Below, in pieces: positions 6,548 to 8,910 of a stretch of DNA of 8,910 nt (the stretch's first letter is position 1; every line of letters starts with the position of its first letter). The notes below the pieces were generated by a model. The model was not told where the DNA came from, ran no database searches, and saw only the letters and a list, made by a program, of their open reading frames with translations. The position numbers were made by a program, and so were the translations under genes. This DNA comes from Marinosulfonomonas sp. (GTDB taxonomy: Bacteria > Pseudomonadota > Alphaproteobacteria > Rhodobacterales > Rhodobacteraceae), in the NCBI GenBank assembly GCA_015494385.1, contig WGBJ01000416.1, positions 1 to 8,910 on the forward strand, given 5' to 3'.

Positions 6548-7581
6548 CGGCGGTCCTAAAGGCGCGGCTGGTTGATTTTGCCCTTCAGGAAGGGTTCTCC
6601 AAGGTAGGTATCTGCCGCCCATGGGACGTGCCGCAAATTGCCGAACGCCTGAAAACCTATGTCAAGGAAGGACGCCACGGCCAGATGCGCTGGATGGCCG
6701 AGCGGATGAACTGGCGCGGTGATCCGGCGGAACTGTGGCCCGAGGCAAAATCGGTGATCATGCTGGCCGAACCCTATACGCCGGACCACGACCCGATGCA
6801 GGTGGTCGGGATGCCGGACAGGGGGGCGATTTCGGTTTATGCGCAGAACCGCGACTACCACGATATTGTCAAGAAACGGCTGAAACGGGTCGGGCGCTGG
6901 TTGCTGGAACAGGAACCCGAAGCACAGATCAAAGTGTTCGTCGATACCGCGCCGGTGATGGAAAAACCGCTGGCGGCGGCGGCGGGGCTGGGCTGGCAGG
7001 GCAAGCACACCAATCTGGTCGGGCGCGATCTGGGAAGCTGGTTCTTTCTGGGGTCGATCTTTACCACTGTGGAACTGCCCACCGACGGACGATCCGATGA
7101 GACCTGCGGAAGTTGCACCGCCTGTCTGGACGCTTGCCCGACCAACGCATTCCCCGCACCCTATCAACTGGATGCGCGGCGCTGCATTTCCTACCTGACG
7201 ATTGAACACTGGGGGCCGGTGGACGAAGAATTTCGCGCCGCATTGGGCAACCGCATCTATGGCTGCGACGATTGCCTTGCCGCCTGTCCGTGGAACAAAT
7301 TTGCCGCCGAGGCCCGCGAGATGCGCTATGTCGCCCGCGATGAACTGCTGGCGCCAAAGCTGGCAGAACTGGCAGTGCTGGACGATACCGCCTTTCGCGA
7401 AATGTTTTCCGGCAGTCCGGTCAAGCGGATGAAACGGGGCCGGTTCGTGCGCAATGTTTTGTATGCCATCGGCAATTCCGGCGATCCGTCCTTGCGCGAT
7501 GTTGCCGCCGGATTGGTGAATGACGACGAAGAAATGGTTGCCGATGCCGCCCGCTGGGCCGTTGCGCGGCTATCGGCATGA
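6544..7581 (+). CDS. queG: QueG, epoxyqueuosine reductase
   Basis: QueG carries out the last step of queuosine synthesis. It reduces epoxyqueuosine to queuosine at the wobble base of tRNAs with GUN anticodons, using a cobalamin cofactor and two [4Fe-4S] clusters. The product is 345 residues, the usual length. [10 protein letters not shown] (132-141) carries the likely catalytic Asp134, followed by [12 protein letters not shown]. The ferredoxin-like domain has [12 protein letters not shown] (Cys188, 191, 194, 198), Cys214 in RRCISYL, and [11 protein letters not shown] (Cys241, 244, 248), so all expected ligands for two clusters are present. The C-terminus ([15 protein letters not shown] and after) resembles the HEAT-like helices found in many QueG proteins. 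The start is TTG at 6544, overlapping the upstream stop as TTGA. No other plausible start fits, because the in-frame ATG at 6445 lies deep in the preceding gene and encodes unrelated sequence. Confidence 0.93.
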   Translation: MTAVLKARLVDFALQEGFSKVGICRPWDVPQIAERLKTYVKEGRHGQMRWMAERMNWRGDPAELWPEAKSVIMLAEPYTPDHDPMQVVGMPDRGAISVYAQNRDYHDIVKKRLKRVGRWLLEQEPEAQIKVFVDTAPVMEKPLAAAAGLGWQGKHTNLVGRDLGSWFFLGSIFTTVELPTDGRSDETCGSCTACLDACPTNAFPAPYQLDARRCISYLTIEHWGPVDEEFRAALGNRIYGCDDCLAACPWNKFAAEAREMRYVARDELLAPKLAELAVLDDTAFREMFSGSPVKRMKRGRFVRNVLYAIGNSGDPSLRDVAAGLVNDDEEMVADAARWAVARLSA

Positions 7582-8492
7582 GGCCCGCACGCGGCATATT
7601 GCTGATCGTGCTGGCGGTGACGGTGTTTTCCCTGATGTCCGCCTTTGTCAAAGCCGCCGGACGGATACCCGCAGGCGAGGCGGTGTTCTTCCGCTCTGCC
7701 TGTGCGCTGCCGATTATCCTGATCTGGCTGGCGATGCGCGGAGATCTGAAACACGGGCTGCGCACAGAAAACTATCGCGGCCATATCTACCGCAGCGTGG
7801 CGGGGACGCTTGCGATGGGGCTGGGCTTTGCCGGTCTGAAATTCCTGCCCCTGCCCGAGGTCACGGCCCTGCGCTTTGTCACCCCGATTATGATCGTGAT
7901 CTTTGCGGCCATCCTGCTGGGCGAACGCATCCGCATGGTGCGTCTGGCGGCGGTTCTGACGGGTTTGGTCGGGGTGGTGATCATCCTGTGGCCGCGCCTT
8001 GGCGCCGGGCTTGCCGGTGCGGGGCGGCGCGAATTGATCGGGGTGGGGATGGTGCTGGCCTCGGCCGGATTTGCCGCCTTTGCGCAGATTGCAATCAAAC
8101 GCATGGCAGGGGTCGAGAAAACCGCAGCCATCGTGTTCTATTTCTCGATGACCTCGATGGTTCTGTCGCTGTTTTCGCTGCCCTTCGGCTGGGTCTGGCC
8201 GGTGGGGATGGAATGGTTTTACCTGATCGGCGCAGGCGTGGTTGGCGGGGTCGGACAGATATTGCTGACCAGCAGTTACCGCTTTGCCGATGCCAGCACC
8301 TTGGCGCCGTTCACCTATGTTTCAATGATCTGGTCGCTTCTGATCGGCTATTTCGCCTTTGGCGAGGTGCCCACATGGGCGATGCTGGCCGGTGCCGCGC
8401 TGATTATCCTGTCGGGCGTGGCCATCGTGTTGCGCGAACGGCAGTTGGGGCTGGCCCGCACCGCCACGCGCAATGTCACCAAGCCGCGTTAG
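7578..8492 (+). CDS. EamA-family (DMT superfamily) transporter
   Basis: An inner-membrane protein of 304 residues with about ten membrane helices arranged as two EamA repeats (roughly 5-138 and 153-287). This is the normal architecture of drug/metabolite transporters. The repeats show the typical end-of-helix acidic motifs LLGERIR (113-119) and FGEVPTW (261-267), and [19 protein letters not shown] (234-252) is a common DMT segment. The C-terminal tail is basic and short. Substrates in this family include amino acids, nucleotide-related metabolites and drugs, and nothing in the sequence fixes one here. The ATG overlaps the queG stop (ATGA), so it is probably translated with queG. Its stop TAG overlaps the stop of the convergent methyltransferase gene. 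Confidence 0.9.
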   Translation: MRPARGILLIVLAVTVFSLMSAFVKAAGRIPAGEAVFFRSACALPIILIWLAMRGDLKHGLRTENYRGHIYRSVAGTLAMGLGFAGLKFLPLPEVTALRFVTPIMIVIFAAILLGERIRMVRLAAVLTGLVGVVIILWPRLGAGLAGAGRRELIGVGMVLASAGFAAFAQIAIKRMAGVEKTAAIVFYFSMTSMVLSLFSLPFGWVWPVGMEWFYLIGAGVVGGVGQILLTSSYRFADASTLAPFTYVSMIWSLLIGYFAFGEVPTWAMLAGAALIILSGVAIVLRERQLGLARTATRNVTKPR

Positions 8493-8910
8493 GCCGCCTT
8501 GCGAATGACCGCGATGTAAAACCCGTCCATATCGCCCGTGTCCGCCCAGTAATCGGGGCGCAGGCGCAGGCCGCCTTCGGGCGTGGCCCATGCCGGATCA
8601 AGCCCTTCAAGGGTGATCGGTTCGACCGTAATATCGTCATGGCGTTTCAGCGCATCCTCGATCTGGATTTCGCCCTCGTCCGGCAGCAGTGAACAGGTGC
8701 AAAACACCAGCCGCCCACCCGGTTTTAGCTGGCTTAAGGCGTGGTCAATCATCCGTTCCTGCAAGGCAAACAACGTGGGAAAATCCGCGCCATCCTTGGC
8801 GTGGGGCAAATCGGGATGCCGCCGGATTGTGCCCGTCGCGGTGCAGGGCGCATCCAGCAGGATCGCATCAAACAGCGCCTCGCGCCACTCCAGCGCGTCC
8901 ACCACCCGCA
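8489..8910 (-). CDS. rsmB: RsmB-type 16S rRNA m5C methyltransferase, C-terminal part
   Basis: The frame enters from beyond the right edge of the window, so only the last 140 or so residues are seen and the true start is outside (the GTGs near 8903 are internal). The visible part is the catalytic end of a SAM-dependent RNA cytosine-C5 methyltransferase of the RsmB/NOP2/Sun family. Motif IV, LLDAPCTATGTIRRHPDL, carries its conserved Cys (complement of 8843-8845). FALQERMIDHALSQLKPGG follows, then motif VI, VFCTCSLLPDEGE, whose second Cys (complement of 8693-8695) is the expected nucleophile. RsmB methylates C967 of 16S rRNA in E. coli. The RRHPDL stretch favours RsmB over other family members, but the N-terminal NusB-like domain that would settle this is not in view. 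The stop TAA shares bases with the stop of the transporter gene. Confidence 0.85.
   Translation of the reverse strand, partial: RVVDALEWREALFDAILLDAPCTATGTIRRHPDLPHAKDGADFPTLFALQERMIDHALSQLKPGGRLVFCTCSLLPDEGEIQIEDALKRHDDITVEPITLEGLDPAWATPEGGLRLRPDYWADTGDMDGFYIAVIRKAA

Noticed and set aside
6556..7209. Minus-strand open frame opposite queG
   Set aside because: It is the antisense shadow of a gene with all QueG cluster ligands. Its product resembles no family I know.
7520..8692. Long plus-strand frame overlapping the EamA transporter and running into rsmB
   Set aside because: The translation is Arg/Gly/Ala-rich and non-hydrophobic. The overlapping frame gives a textbook ten-helix transporter with a four-base overlap to queG.
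1..8910. Mobile element, defence island or CRISPR array
   Set aside because: There are no direct-repeat arrays, transposase or integrase motifs, tRNA-associated attachment sites, or any stretch with base composition clearly unlike its neighbours. Nearly every base falls in recognised chromosomal genes.

Overview
The window looks like ordinary chromosome from an alphaproteobacterium, most probably a Rhodobacteraceae/Roseobacter-group member. The reasons are GC-rich DNA with GC-rich third codon positions, a MobB-MoeA fusion next to mobA and fdhD, and a GST-fold protein with FzlA features beside queG. This placement is inferred from protein resemblance, without a search. I see no rRNA, tRNA, CRISPR array, insertion sequence, phage gene or attachment site. 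Coding density is very high, and the longest non-coding gap is about 60 bases.

Layout. (1) 1-588, plus: the 3' part of an unrecognised lipoprotein whose start lies outside the window. (2) 648-1678, minus: azlC then azlD, a two-subunit branched-chain amino acid exporter with an ATGA overlap. A GC-rich hairpin separates azlD from the convergent lipoprotein gene. (3) 1737-5028, plus: fdhD, mobA and a mobB-moeA fusion, joined by ATGA overlaps. This is a compact molybdenum-cofactor operon, read divergently from azlCD across a 58-base gap. (4) 5076-5828, plus: mtgA, a peptidoglycan glycosyltransferase with a GTG start. (5) 5882-8492, plus: a GST-fold protein that resembles the FtsZ-binding division protein FzlA, then queG (TTG start overlapping the previous stop) and an EamA-family transporter (ATGA overlap). 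(6) 8489-8910, minus: the C-terminal part of an RsmB-type rRNA m5C methyltransferase, which runs off the right edge. Its stop codon overlaps that of the transporter.

How the genes work together. MoeA inserts molybdate into molybdopterin, MobA (helped by MobB) adds GMP to make bis-MGD, and FdhD delivers sulfur to the bis-MGD cofactor of formate dehydrogenase. The operon therefore reads as a maturation module for a bis-MGD enzyme, presumably formate dehydrogenase, although no structural fdh gene is present here. MtgA and the FzlA-like protein could both act in septal or envelope growth. QueG and RsmB are RNA-modification enzymes.

I found no convincing undescribed system. The points most worth a second look are the FdhD that has lost the second cysteine of its CxxC motif, the unrecognised His/Cys lipoprotein, and the FzlA-like gene next to mtgA.
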